64,000 nt of DNA. Source: JAVVHH01 sp965276815. Its GTDB lineage: Bacteria > Pseudomonadota > Alphaproteobacteria > Acetobacterales > Acetobacteraceae. Each line of letters starts with the position of its first letter. Position 1 is the first letter of the stretch. The stretch lies in NCBI GenBank assembly GCA_965276815.1, contig CBDIBE010000010.1, positions 558,001 through 622,000 on the forward strand, given 5' to 3'. Below, piece after piece: positions 33,411-42,036 of the stretch. The notes under the pieces were generated by a model. The model was given only the letters and a program-made list of their open reading frames with translations, ran no database searches and was not told the DNA's origin. Both the position numbers and the translations under genes were made by a program.

Positions 33411-34624
33411 TGCAGGCCCTCGCAGAATGCGACGATCCGCTCGCCCGCTTCCGCCAGCGCTTCGTCCGCGGTCGCGTAGCTGATGCGCACATAGGGCGAC
33501 ATGCCGAACGCCGATCCCTGCACGACGGCGACGTGCTGCTCCTCAAGCAGCGCGAGGGCGAAATCCTGATCAGTCTCGATCAGCCGGCCCGCCGCCGTCC
33601 GTTTGCCCAGGCAGCCCGCGACGTTCGGGAAAACGTAAAACGCGCCGCCGGGCTTGTGGCAGCTGATGCCCGGCGCCCGGTTGAGCGCATCGACCACCAT
33701 GTCGCGCCGCCGCGCATAGGCCGCGACCATCTTCGGCACCGCGTCCTGCGGCCCATCCAGCGCCGCCGCCGCGGCCGCCTGGCCGACCGTGCTCACCCCG
33801 GCGGCGATATGGCCCTGCATCGTCACCATCGCCTTGATCAGATGCCGCGGCCCGGCCGCGAAGCCGACCCGCCAGCCCGTCATCGCATAGGTCTTGGACA
33901 CGCCGGAAATCGTCAGCACCCGGTCGCGCAGCCGAGGCTCCGCCGCCGCCATCGTCACGTGCGGCACGCCGTCGAACAAGAGGTGCTCGTACATGTCGTC
34001 CGCCATCACCCAAACATGCGGATGGCGGAGGAGCACCGCGGCCAGCGCCCGCAAATCCGCGGCGCTCGCCGCCGTCCCGGTCGGGTTGTTCGGGAAATTC
34101 AGCACCAGCCACTTCGTCCGCGGCGTGATCGCCGTCTCGAGGTCCTCCGGGCGCAGCTTGAACCCGTTATTCTGCGGGCAGTTGACCACCACCGGCTCGC
34201 CGCCGACCACCTTGGTCATCAGCGGATACGCGCCCCAATACGGCGCCGGCACGATCACCTCGTCGCCTGGGTCGACCGTCGCCATCAGCGCGTTGAAGAT
34301 CGTCTGCTTGCCGCCATTCGAGACGCAAATTTCGTCCAGCGTGAACTCCAGCCCGCTATCGCGCTGGAACTTGCGCTGGATCGCCTGCTTCAGCGCCGGC
34401 ACCCCATCCTGCGGCGGATATTTGGTCTCGCCGCGCAGCGCCGCCTGATAGCCGGCCTCGATCGCATGCCTTGGACTGTCGAAATTTGGCTCGCCGATCG
34501 TCAGCGCGATCACCTTGATCCCCTCGGCGCGCATTGCCCGCGCCTTCATGGTCATCGCGACCGTGGCCGCCACCGGAACTCGACCGAGCCGGTCCGCGAG
34601 CCGGGGCGCCTCGACCTCGGCCAA
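33407..34624 (-). CDS. Class I pyridoxal-phosphate aminotransferase (AspC-like), second copy
   Basis: The protein has 405 residues from TTG 34624, immediately after the upstream stop. PLP fold landmarks are ALTIGEPNFDSPRHAIEAG (about 40), VSNGGKQTIFNALMA, LVLNFPNNPTGTAAS (about 175), the Schiff-base Lys in ISGVSKTYAMTGWRVGFAAG (about 240) and YVRISYATADEALAEAG near the end. This resembles the I-gamma aspartate/prephenate aminotransferase group. It is about half identical by eye to the gene upstream, a tandem duplication within the transporter operon. Confidence 0.85.
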   Translation of the reverse strand: MAEVEAPRLADRLGRVPVAATVAMTMKARAMRAEGIKVIALTIGEPNFDSPRHAIEAGYQAALRGETKYPPQDGVPALKQAIQRKFQRDSGLEFTLDEICVSNGGKQTIFNALMATVDPGDEVIVPAPYWGAYPLMTKVVGGEPVVVNCPQNNGFKLRPEDLETAITPRTKWLVLNFPNNPTGTAASAADLRALAAVLLRHPHVWVMADDMYEHLLFDGVPHVTMAAAEPRLRDRVLTISGVSKTYAMTGWRVGFAAGPRHLIKAMVTMQGHIAAGVSTVGQAAAAAALDGPQDAVPKMVAAYARRRDMVVDALNRAPGISCHKPGGAFYVFPNVAGCLGKRTAAGRLIETDQDFALALLEEQHVAVVQGSAFGMSPYVRISYATADEALAEAGERIVAFCEGLH

Positions 34625-35827
34625 TTAATGCAAGCCCGCGCAGAAGCGCTGGATTCGGGTGCAGGCCTCGCGCAAGCTCTCCGTGTCGGTGGCGTAGGAG
34701 ATCCGGAAATGCCCCGGATACATGAACGCGGCTCCATGCACCGCCGCGACCCCTTCCTCCTCGAGTAGCGCCAGCACGAAGCTCTCATCGTCCTTGATCG
34801 CCGCGCCGCCTTGGGTGGTCTTGCCGATGCAGCCATGCACGCTCGGGAACACGTAGAACGCCCCTTCCGGCGAGTGGCAATGCACGCCCGGTGACGCGTT
34901 CAGCATCGAAACCACCAAATCCCGGCGTTCCTTGTAGGTGGCCACCATCGCATCGATGGAATCCTGCGGACCGTTCAACGCTTCGACCGCCGCGGCCTGG
35001 CTGACGCTGCTGGTATTCGACGTGCTCTGCGACTGCAGCTTGTCCATCGCCTTGATCAGCTGGACGGGCGCGCCGGCGAACCCGATGCGCCAACCCGTCA
35101 TCGCATAGGCCTTGCTGCACCCGTTCATGGTCACGGTCCGCTCGCGCAGACGCGGCTCGACCTGCACGATGGTGGCCGGCTGGAACCCGTCATAGGTCAG
35201 CTTCTCGTAGATATCGTCCGTCATGATCCAGATTTCGGGATGCCGCAACAGCACGTCGCAGATCGCCCGCAGGTCCTCGGCCGAATAGGCCGCGCCGGTC
35301 GGGTTGCAGGGCGAGTTCAGGAAGAACCATTTGGTCTTCGGCGTGATCGCCGCCTCGAGGTCCTCGGGCCTAAGCTTGAAGCCGTTGTTCTGTCCGCACG
35401 GCACGAACACCGGCGTGCCGTCGGCGAGCGCGACGATGTCCGGGTAGCTAACCCAGCACGGTGTCGGAATGATCGCCTCGTCGCCCTTGTCGAGCGTGGC
35501 GACCATGGCGTTGAAGATCACCTGCTTGCCGCCGGTCGAGATGATGATCTCCTCCGGCTTGTAGTCGATCCCGTGGTCCCGCTTGAACTTGGCAGCCACC
35601 GCTTTGCGCAGTTCGGGCGTGCCGGCGACGTCGGTGTATTTGGTCTCGCCCGCCTCGATGGCGCGGATCGCCGCGTCCTTGACGTTGCGCGGCGTATCGA
35701 AATCCGGCTCGCCCGCGGCAAGGCTGATCACGTCGCGCCCCTGCGCCTTGAGCACGCGGGCTTTGGTGGCGATGGCAATCGTTTGGCTCGGGCTGATCCG
35801 GTCCAAACGTTCGGCGGTGAGCTGCAT
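34625..35827 (-). CDS. Class I pyridoxal-phosphate aminotransferase (AspC-like), first copy
   Basis: The protein has 400 residues from ATG 35827, with ACGAGAA upstream. It carries the same domain plan as its neighbour: ISLAAGEPDFDTPRNVKDAA (about 34), ISTGGKQVIFNAMVA, FFLNSPCNPTGAAYS, the PLP Lys in MNGCSKAYAMTGWRIGFAGA (about 237) and FRISYATDTESLREACTRI. The I-gamma group converts aspartate, prephenate or aromatic keto acids. It begins 29 bases after the permease gene and is probably cotranscribed with it. Confidence 0.87.
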   Translation of the reverse strand: MQLTAERLDRISPSQTIAIATKARVLKAQGRDVISLAAGEPDFDTPRNVKDAAIRAIEAGETKYTDVAGTPELRKAVAAKFKRDHGIDYKPEEIIISTGGKQVIFNAMVATLDKGDEAIIPTPCWVSYPDIVALADGTPVFVPCGQNNGFKLRPEDLEAAITPKTKWFFLNSPCNPTGAAYSAEDLRAICDVLLRHPEIWIMTDDIYEKLTYDGFQPATIVQVEPRLRERTVTMNGCSKAYAMTGWRIGFAGAPVQLIKAMDKLQSQSTSNTSSVSQAAAVEALNGPQDSIDAMVATYKERRDLVVSMLNASPGVHCHSPEGAFYVFPSVHGCIGKTTQGGAAIKDDESFVLALLEEEGVAAVHGAAFMYPGHFRISYATDTESLREACTRIQRFCAGLH

Positions 35828-35856
35828 AAATTCTCGTCCAGAAAACGGCGCGTAAA

Positions 35857-36669
35857 CTAGGCTCGCTCCAGCCGCCGCACAACTTCTCTTTGTTGCAGCA
35901 GCCATGCGCTGCCGAGTGCCACCGACACGATCAACAGGATCACGGTCGCCAGCGCGTTCAGCTCGGGGGTCACGCCGAGGCGCAGCGCCGAGAACACGAC
36001 CATCGGCAGCGTGCTGGCGCCGGGTCCCGAGGTGAAGGTGGCGACCACCAGATCGTCGAGCGACAGCGTGAACGCCAGCAGCCAGCCCGAGAGCAGCGCC
36101 GGGCCCAGCAGCGGCAGCGTGATCAGCGCGAACGCCTTGGCCGGCGAGGCGCCGAGATCCATCGCCGCGTCCTCGAGCTCGGTCCCCGCATCGGCCAACC
36201 GGGCTTCGACTACCACGGCCACGTAGGACAGGCTGACCGAGACGTGGGCGAGGGTGATGGTCAGCGCCCCGCGTCCCGCCGGCCAGCCGAATGTCTGTTC
36301 CATCTGCACGAACAGCAGCAGCAACGAGAGGCCGACCAGAACGTCCGGCAGCACCAGCCGCGCCGAAATGAGGCTCACGAACGCGGCGCGGCCGCCGAAC
36401 CGCCCGAACCGCGCCAGTGCGTAGCCCGCCAGCGTGCCCAAGACCGTCGCCCCCGTCGCGGAAAGCGCCGCGATCCGCAGCGACAGCAAGGCGGCCTGGA
36501 TCAGTTGGTCATCCTGCCACAGCACCCCGTACCAGTGCAGCGAGAAGCCGGTGATCACCGTTGTCAGCCGGTTCGGGTTGAAGCTCGTCGCCACCAGCAG
36601 CACGATCGGCACGTAGAGGAACGCGTAGCCGAGCAGCAGGCAGGCGTTGAGGAACCAGCCCCGCCTCAT
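35857..36669 (-). CDS. potI: Polyamine-type ABC transporter permease (PotI/PotC-like)
   Basis: The protein has 270 residues with six hydrophobic segments. The EAA loop that docks the ATPase is LEDAAMDLGASPAKAFALITL (about 170-190), and the start GWFLNACLLLGYAFLYVPIV with SFN is typical of PotC/PotI. It forms the inner-membrane channel with the overlapping PotH-like gene (ATGA). Substrate follows the binding protein, putrescine or spermidine-like. Confidence 0.85.
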   Translation of the reverse strand: MRRGWFLNACLLLGYAFLYVPIVLLVATSFNPNRLTTVITGFSLHWYGVLWQDDQLIQAALLSLRIAALSATGATVLGTLAGYALARFGRFGGRAAFVSLISARLVLPDVLVGLSLLLLFVQMEQTFGWPAGRGALTITLAHVSVSLSYVAVVVEARLADAGTELEDAAMDLGASPAKAFALITLPLLGPALLSGWLLAFTLSLDDLVVATFTSGPGASTLPMVVFSALRLGVTPELNALATVILLIVSVALGSAWLLQQREVVRRLERA

Positions 36670-37487
36670 TCTCTGACCCGCAGCAGCACCATCGGGATCA
36701 GCAGGATGAGCAGCATCGCGTTGGCGAGTGCCGACGCCATCGGCCAGTCGCGATTCGCGAAAAACTCATTCCACAGCGCCCGCCCGATCGTTTGCGCGCT
36801 AGGGCCGCCGAGCAGCTCGGGGATCACGTATTCGCCCACCGCCGGAATGAATACCAGCGCGATGCCTGCCGCCACGCCGGGCAGCGAGAGCGGCAGGGTG
36901 ACGGTGCGGAAAATCGTCCACGGCGTCGCCCCGAGATCGGCTGCGGCTTCCTCCAGCGCCGGGTCGCGTCGCGAGAGCCTCGCGTAGAGCGGCAGGATCA
37001 TGAACGGCACGTATGCGTAGGTGATGCCGACGTACATGGCGAAATTGGTGTAGAGCAGCTTGAGCGGTGGCAGTCCGACAGTCTGCAGGAGCAGGTTGAT
37101 CCAGCCCTCGTCGCGCAATAGGCCGATCCACGCAGTGATCCGCAACAGAAACCCAGTCCAGAACGGCAGCATCACGAGTAGCAGCAAGCCGGACCGCCAC
37201 CGCTCCGGCGCCCGCGCGATCGCCAGCGCCATTGGATAGCCGATCAGCAGGCAGGCGATGCAGGAAACGCCGGCGACGATGAGGCTTTTCAGCCCGGCAT
37301 CGAGATAATAATTGTCGGCGGTGAGAGTCGCGTAATTCGAGGGATCCGGGTTCTGCAGCAGGGGCGTGAACGGCGGCACCCCCTCCACCGAGGTCGAGAA
37401 CGACAGCGCCGCCACGATCGCAATGGGTGCGACGACAAAAATGACCAGCCATGTCCAGACCGGGAGGAGAACGATCGTGCGGTTCAT
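36666..37487 (-). CDS. potH: Polyamine-type ABC transporter permease (PotH/PotB-like)
   Basis: The protein has 273 residues; ATG 37487 overlaps the ATPase stop. Six TM segments are visible, with the periplasmic insert between TM1 and TM2 (PPFTPLLQNPDPSNYATL) usual for PotB/PotH. The EAA loop is LEEAAADLGATPWTIFRTVTL (about 190), and YVIPELLGGPSAQTIGRALW near 225 is a subfamily hallmark. It pairs with the following permease. Confidence 0.86.
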   Translation of the reverse strand: MNRTIVLLPVWTWLVIFVVAPIAIVAALSFSTSVEGVPPFTPLLQNPDPSNYATLTADNYYLDAGLKSLIVAGVSCIACLLIGYPMALAIARAPERWRSGLLLLVMLPFWTGFLLRITAWIGLLRDEGWINLLLQTVGLPPLKLLYTNFAMYVGITYAYVPFMILPLYARLSRRDPALEEAAADLGATPWTIFRTVTLPLSLPGVAAGIALVFIPAVGEYVIPELLGGPSAQTIGRALWNEFFANRDWPMASALANAMLLILLIPMVLLRVRE

Positions 37488-38551
37488 TGCGATAGCAGCA
37501 CGCAAGCCTCCGCCGGCCAAGAAACCATCACCGCGGTCCCCGGCGGCAGCAGTCCGGCGCCCACGCCCCGGCCCAGCGGCTCCGTCACCTGTAGCGTGCC
37601 ACCGCCGGGCAGGCGGACCGTGTAGTCGGCGGAGTCGCCGAGATACGTGCTCTCCGCCACCGTGCCGCAGGCCCGGTTGACGCCCGCTTCGCCGCCGCGC
37701 TCGATCCGCAGCCGTTCGGGCCGCATCGCCACCCAGACCGCGCCCGGCGGCGCCGGCTCGGCCAGTTCAGCCGGTCCAATCCCTTTCAATTCCAAGAGCG
37801 CCGGCGGGCCAGCCGCCCGCACGATCGCAGGAACCACATTGTCATTGCCCATGAACCCGGCGACGAACCGGCTCGCCGGCCGCTCATACAATTCTGCCGG
37901 TGTCCCCACTTGCGCCAGACGGCCCTGGTTCAGCAGGCCGATCCGCGTCGCCATGGTCAGCGCCTCGTCCTGGTCGTGCGTCACCAGCACGAACGTCGTG
38001 CCGGTCTGCCGCTGCACCCGCAACAATTCCCGCCGCGTCTGCTCGCGTAAGCCGCGGTCGAGCGCCGACATCGGCTCATCCAACAGCAGCAATTGCGGGC
38101 GCGGCGCCAGCGCCCGCGCCAAGGCCACGCGCTGCCGCTGACCGCCCGAGAGCGCATCCGGCTTGCGCGCCGCGTACTCGCCCATGCGTACCAGGTCCAG
38201 CAATCCGGCCACCCGCGTCCGGATCTCGGGCCGCGCCACACCCTGCCGCCGCAGCCCGAACCCGATATTCTCCGCCACCGTCAGGTGCGGGAACAGCGCG
38301 TAGGATTGAAATGTCGTGTTCACCGGCCGCCGGTGCGGCGGCAGCCGGGTGATGTCCTGGCCGTTGAGCACAATCTGCCCGGCGCTCGGCTGGATGAACC
38401 CGCCGAGCGCCCGCAGCAGCGTCGTCTTGCCAGAACCCGAGCCGCCCAGCAGGACGAACATGTCGCCGCTGCCGATCTGCAAATCCAACCGGTCGAGTGC
38501 CATTACTGGCCCGTAGCTGACGGTCAGCCCGGCAATCTCGACCGCGGCCAA
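37484..38551 (-). CDS. potG: Polyamine-type ABC transporter ATP-binding protein (PotG/PotA-like)
   Basis: The protein has 355 residues from TTG 38551, four bases after the binding-protein stop. No better in-frame start leaves the conserved VEIAGLTVSYGPVMALDRL intact. Walker A is LLGGSGSGKTTLLRAL, the Q-loop is NTTFQSYALFPHLTV, the signature is LSGGQRQRVALARAL, and Walker B is LLLLDEPMSALD. A C-terminal TOBE-like regulatory domain (from about 260, VAMRPERLRIE) completes the PotA/PotG form. Confidence 0.87.
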   Translation of the reverse strand: MAAVEIAGLTVSYGPVMALDRLDLQIGSGDMFVLLGGSGSGKTTLLRALGGFIQPSAGQIVLNGQDITRLPPHRRPVNTTFQSYALFPHLTVAENIGFGLRRQGVARPEIRTRVAGLLDLVRMGEYAARKPDALSGGQRQRVALARALAPRPQLLLLDEPMSALDRGLREQTRRELLRVQRQTGTTFVLVTHDQDEALTMATRIGLLNQGRLAQVGTPAELYERPASRFVAGFMGNDNVVPAIVRAAGPPALLELKGIGPAELAEPAPPGAVWVAMRPERLRIERGGEAGVNRACGTVAESTYLGDSADYTVRLPGGGTLQVTEPLGRGVGAGLLPPGTAVMVSWPAEACVLLSQ

Positions 38552-38555
38552 ACCT

Positions 38556-39644
38556 TCAGGAACCGGCCTTGAACCGCGCCCACATCCGCGTCCGCTCCCG
38601 CTCGGCCGCCTGGCTGGGCGCCTTCGAGGTGAATGCGTTCGACAGCATCGAGGCCGGCGGGAACACGTTCGGATTGTCCTTGATGTCCGCCTGGACCATC
38701 GGCAAGCTCGCCGGGACGGCATTCGGGTAGCGCACCGTGTTGGTGATCGCCGCCATCACCTCGGGCTGCATGAGGAAGTTGATGAACTGCATCGCATAGT
38801 CCGCGTGCGGCGCATCCTTCGGCACGGCCAGCATGTCGAACCAGAGCTCGGTGAACTCTTTCGGCAGGATATAGTCGACCTTCGCCTGCTTGGCCTCCTG
38901 GGCGCGGGCGGCTGCCTGGACCACGTCGCCGGAATAGTCCATCGCGAGGCAAATCTGCCCGCTCGCCAGCATCTCGAGTGCGCCGCCGGAGGCAAAGGTG
39001 CGGATATACGGGCGGATCGACATCAACACTTTCTCGACCGCGGCGAGATCATTCGGATCGTCGCTGTTCGGGTCGCGGCCGAGGTATTTCAAGACGCTCG
39101 GGATGGTGTCGATCGCGCTGTCCATCAACACGATGCCGCAGGGCGCCAGCAGCTTGGCGTTCTCCGGCTTGAGCAGCAGGTCCCAGCTATCCATCGGTGC
39201 ATCAGGCGCCAGCGCCTTGATCTTGTCCGGAATCGCCCCGAGCCCGATCGTACCCCAGAGGTAGATCGCGCCGTATTTGTTGCCGGGATCGCTGGAAGCG
39301 ACCTTCGCCATCAGCGCCGGGTCGAGGTTTTTAAGGTTGGGGATCTTCGACTTGTCGAGCGGCATCAGCGCGCCCGCCTTGATCAGCCGCGCGAAGGTCG
39401 GCTCGCTCGTCGGCACGATGATGTCGTAGCCCGAGTGCCCGGCGAGCATCTTGCCCTCCAGCGTCTCCAGGCTGTCGTACATGTCGTATTGGACCTTGAT
39501 GCCGGTCTCGGCGGTGAACCGCTCGAGCACCTTGGGATCGATGTAGTCCGTCCAGTTGTAGACGTTGAGCACCTTCTCCTGCGCTTGGGCCTGTACGGCC
39601 AAGCCGAGGATCAAAGCCGTCAGCAGATGTCGGACCCATCTCAT
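38556..39644 (-). CDS. potF: Periplasmic polyamine-binding protein (PotF-like)
   Basis: The protein has 362 residues from ATG 39644, with GAGGA eight bases upstream; a GTG at 39659 lies within that ribosome binding region. The signal peptide ends at AVQAQAQ. The mature protein starts LNVYNWTDYIDPKVLERF, the polyamine-binding opening with the Trp-x-x-Tyr pocket. YDIIVPTSEPTFARLIKAG, MDSWDLLLKPENAKLLAPCG and CLAMDYSGDVVQAAAR match PotF/PotD. It is the first gene of the minus-strand run and probably carries the promoter in the 83-base gap upstream. Confidence 0.88.
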   Translation of the reverse strand: MRWVRHLLTALILGLAVQAQAQEKVLNVYNWTDYIDPKVLERFTAETGIKVQYDMYDSLETLEGKMLAGHSGYDIIVPTSEPTFARLIKAGALMPLDKSKIPNLKNLDPALMAKVASSDPGNKYGAIYLWGTIGLGAIPDKIKALAPDAPMDSWDLLLKPENAKLLAPCGIVLMDSAIDTIPSVLKYLGRDPNSDDPNDLAAVEKVLMSIRPYIRTFASGGALEMLASGQICLAMDYSGDVVQAAARAQEAKQAKVDYILPKEFTELWFDMLAVPKDAPHADYAMQFINFLMQPEVMAAITNTVRYPNAVPASLPMVQADIKDNPNVFPPASMLSNAFTSKAPSQAAERERTRMWARFKAGS

Positions 39645-39727
39645 CGCGGTTTTCCTCACTTACACCGGCCCGCCTTCTACCGACGGCGGACGTTGATTAA
39701 AAGCAGGCTTTCATGGAACCGGGAATC

Positions 39728-40429
39728 ATGATGCGTATTCTGCTCGCCTGCTGTTTTTCAGTCCTGCTGGCGATGCCGGCCGCAGCCCAGAATCACCTGG
39801 GCAATCACCCAGGCACGATCACCACCCACGCGACCGAACGCACCCGGCTGCCGAACACGGTTGCGGACGTGACGCTCGGCATCGAGGCGCGCGCGACCAA
39901 CGTGGCCTCGGTGCACAAAGCGCTGTCGGACGGCGCCGCGCCGCTGCTGGCCTATCTGCGCGGCGCCGGGGTCGATCGGCTGGGGACCGACCAGGTCACG
40001 ATCACGCCCGAGACCAATCCGAACCAGACAGACCGCATCGCCGGCTACACCGGACGGATGCAGGTTTCTTTCCGCGTGGCGGCCGACAAGCTCGGGGACG
40101 TGCTGGGTGGCGCGATGGGCAAGGGCGTCAACACGATCGACAGCACCCAACTGCTGCCGCGCGAGTCGGAGGTGGCGGCGACACGGCAGGAGCTCGCGGC
40201 CAAGGCGGTCAAGACGGCGCTCGCGCAGGCGCGCGTGGTCGCCGAGGCTGCGGGGCGGCGGCTCGGTGCGGTTCAGCAGATCCTGGTCGATCCAGGCCTG
40301 GGGCTGGTGCCGCGTCCCATGCCGATGATGACGATGCGGATGGCCGAGGCCGCCCCGATCTCGACCGAGGCCGGGGGCTCGGACGTTGCCGCGACCGTTT
40401 CCGTCATCGTGGATCTGATCGAGCCCTGA
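39728..40429 (+). CDS. SIMPL-domain (DUF541) secreted protein
   Basis: The protein has 233 residues from ATG 39728. A signal peptide ends at AMPAAAQN. The body matches DUF541/SIMPL: TITTHATERTRLPNTVADVT, VTITPETNPNQTDRIAGYTG (about 95), VNTIDSTQLLPRESEVAATR, KAVKTALAQARVVAEAAGRR and the end VAATVSVIVDLIEP. These periplasmic or surface proteins form oligomers and are linked to stress tolerance; the mechanism is unknown. The last 26 bases overlap the convergent gluQ. Confidence 0.85.
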   Translation: MMRILLACCFSVLLAMPAAAQNHLGNHPGTITTHATERTRLPNTVADVTLGIEARATNVASVHKALSDGAAPLLAYLRGAGVDRLGTDQVTITPETNPNQTDRIAGYTGRMQVSFRVAADKLGDVLGGAMGKGVNTIDSTQLLPRESEVAATRQELAAKAVKTALAQARVVAEAAGRRLGAVQQILVDPGLGLVPRPMPMMTMRMAEAAPISTEAGGSDVAATVSVIVDLIEP

Positions 40430-41240
40430 CGAGTACCTCTTCCGGCGTGGCGCCGCCTTGCCGCAGCGAGCGCACCGTTACGGCCCCGTCGCGCTTTGCG
40501 AGCCGGCGGCCCTGCGCGTCCAGCAATAAGGGGTGGTGCGCGTAGCGCGGCTCGGGCCAGCCGAACAGGGTCTGCAGCAAGCGGTGCAGGCTCGTGGCGG
40601 CGCGCAGGTCCGCCGCGCGCGTCACCAGCGTGACCCCTTGCAGCGTGTCGTCATGGGTCACGCAGAGATGGTAGCTGGCCGGCGCGTCCTTGCGCGCGAG
40701 CACCGGGTCGCCGAACGCCTCGGGATGGCACGGCAGCCGGCCTTCGCCTTCCCCCTCCCAAGTCAATGACCCGGTCCGCCGCAGCGCCGCCGCCATGTCC
40801 AGCCGCAACGCATGAGGCTCGGCCCGCGCCAGGCGCTCGGCGACGAGCGAGCGGGGGAGGGAGCGGCAGGTTCCCGGATAGACCGGCCCATCTGGCCCAT
40901 GCGGCGCCGTGGCCGAGGCGGCGATGTCGGCGCGGGTGCAGAAACACGGGTAGAGCAGGCCCATCCCGTCCAGCGCGTCCACTGCTGCCCGGTATTCCGG
41001 CAAGTGCTCCGACTGGATGCGGACCTCGCCGTCCCAGTCTAGTCCCAGCCAGGCCAAGTCCTCGAAGATGGCGGCGGCGTATTCGGGGCGGCAGCGGCCC
41101 GGGTCGATGTCCTCGAGCCGCAGCAGGAAACGCCCGCCCGCCTCGCGCGCCCGCCGCCAGGCGAACAGCGCCGCATTGGCGTGGCCAAGATGCAGATATC
41201 CTGTAGGACTGGGGGCGAAACGCGTGGTGAAGGACAGCAT
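40404..41240 (-). CDS. gluQ: Glutamyl-queuosine tRNA(Asp) synthetase
   Basis: The protein has 278 residues, lacking an anticodon-binding domain as expected for GluQ. FAPSPTGYLHLGHANAALFA contains the HIGH-type site (HLGH), YPCFCTRADI with GTCR downstream supplies the C-x-C...C zinc site, and RRLAKRDGA is the KMSKS equivalent. It attaches Glu to queuosine in tRNA-Asp. The start codon shares bases with the divergent esterase start (CATG at 41238-41241). Confidence 0.9.
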   Translation of the reverse strand: MLSFTTRFAPSPTGYLHLGHANAALFAWRRAREAGGRFLLRLEDIDPGRCRPEYAAAIFEDLAWLGLDWDGEVRIQSEHLPEYRAAVDALDGMGLLYPCFCTRADIAASATAPHGPDGPVYPGTCRSLPRSLVAERLARAEPHALRLDMAAALRRTGSLTWEGEGEGRLPCHPEAFGDPVLARKDAPASYHLCVTHDDTLQGVTLVTRAADLRAATSLHRLLQTLFGWPEPRYAHHPLLLDAQGRRLAKRDGAVTVRSLRQGGATPEEVLVRARSDPR

Positions 41241-41892
41241 GGACCCGCTTAACCTCTTGCGGACAGGCCCGGCCAGCAAGGGCCAGGTGCGGCAACTCGT
41301 CGTGCTCTGCCATGGCGTGGGCGCCGACGCGCATGACCTGATCGACGTCGCCGCTGCCTGGCAGCACGCGCTGCCGGACGCACGCTTCGTCGCCCCCGAT
41401 GCCCCGGAACCCTATGACGGCGCGCCTTTCGGGCGGCAATGGTTCAGCCTGGCCGACCGCGCGCCGGCCGTCCTGGAAGCCGGCGCGCAGCGTGCGGCGC
41501 CGCGCCTGCTCGCCACGGTCGACGCCGAGTTGGCGAGCCTGGGCCTGCCGCAAGATGCGGTCGTGCTGATGGGGTTCAGCCAGGGCGCGATGATGGTGCT
41601 GTATGCCGGGCTGCGCCGCAGGCCGCCGCCGCGCGCGATCCTCGCCTATTCCGGCGCGCTGCTGGACTCGCCGGGTCTCGAACGGGAGATCGCCGGGCGC
41701 CCGCCGGTGTTGCTGGTCCATGGCGAAGCGGATGATGTGGTCCCGTTCGCCCGTGGCCAGGCCACGGAGAGGCGGCTGCGCGCGCTCGGGCTGAACGTGC
41801 AGACGCTGTGGCGGCCGGGTCTCGGCCACGGGATCGACGAGGTCGGTTTGGCGGAGGGAGCGCTGTTCCTGCAGCGCGCCTTTGCTGAATGA
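41239..41892 (+). CDS. Carboxylesterase/phospholipase-family alpha/beta hydrolase
   Basis: The protein has 217 residues. ATG 41239 follows AAGGA. The family pattern is VVLCHGVGADAHDLIDVA (about 23), nucleophile VLMGFSQGAMMVLYAG (Ser near 113), HGEADDVVPFARGQA (Asp near 163) and WRPGLGHGIDEVGL (His near 196), a full triad of the YpfH/Est-type esterases. It is divergent from gluQ with overlapping start codons, so each promoter must lie in the other gene's coding sequence. Confidence 0.85.
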   Translation: MDPLNLLRTGPASKGQVRQLVVLCHGVGADAHDLIDVAAAWQHALPDARFVAPDAPEPYDGAPFGRQWFSLADRAPAVLEAGAQRAAPRLLATVDAELASLGLPQDAVVLMGFSQGAMMVLYAGLRRRPPPRAILAYSGALLDSPGLEREIAGRPPVLLVHGEADDVVPFARGQATERRLRALGLNVQTLWRPGLGHGIDEVGLAEGALFLQRAFAE

Positions 41893-42036
41893 CTGCAATA
41901 TGACAAATCTTTGCGCCGCTTGCCGGGGCTAAGCCGGGATGTCATAAGGCTTGCGCTATGGCGGCGCACAACATCTTGCGATTCGTCCCGGTATTTGGCC
42001 CGCAGCGTTCATGCCTCCTGCGAGAAGGAACGCGTT

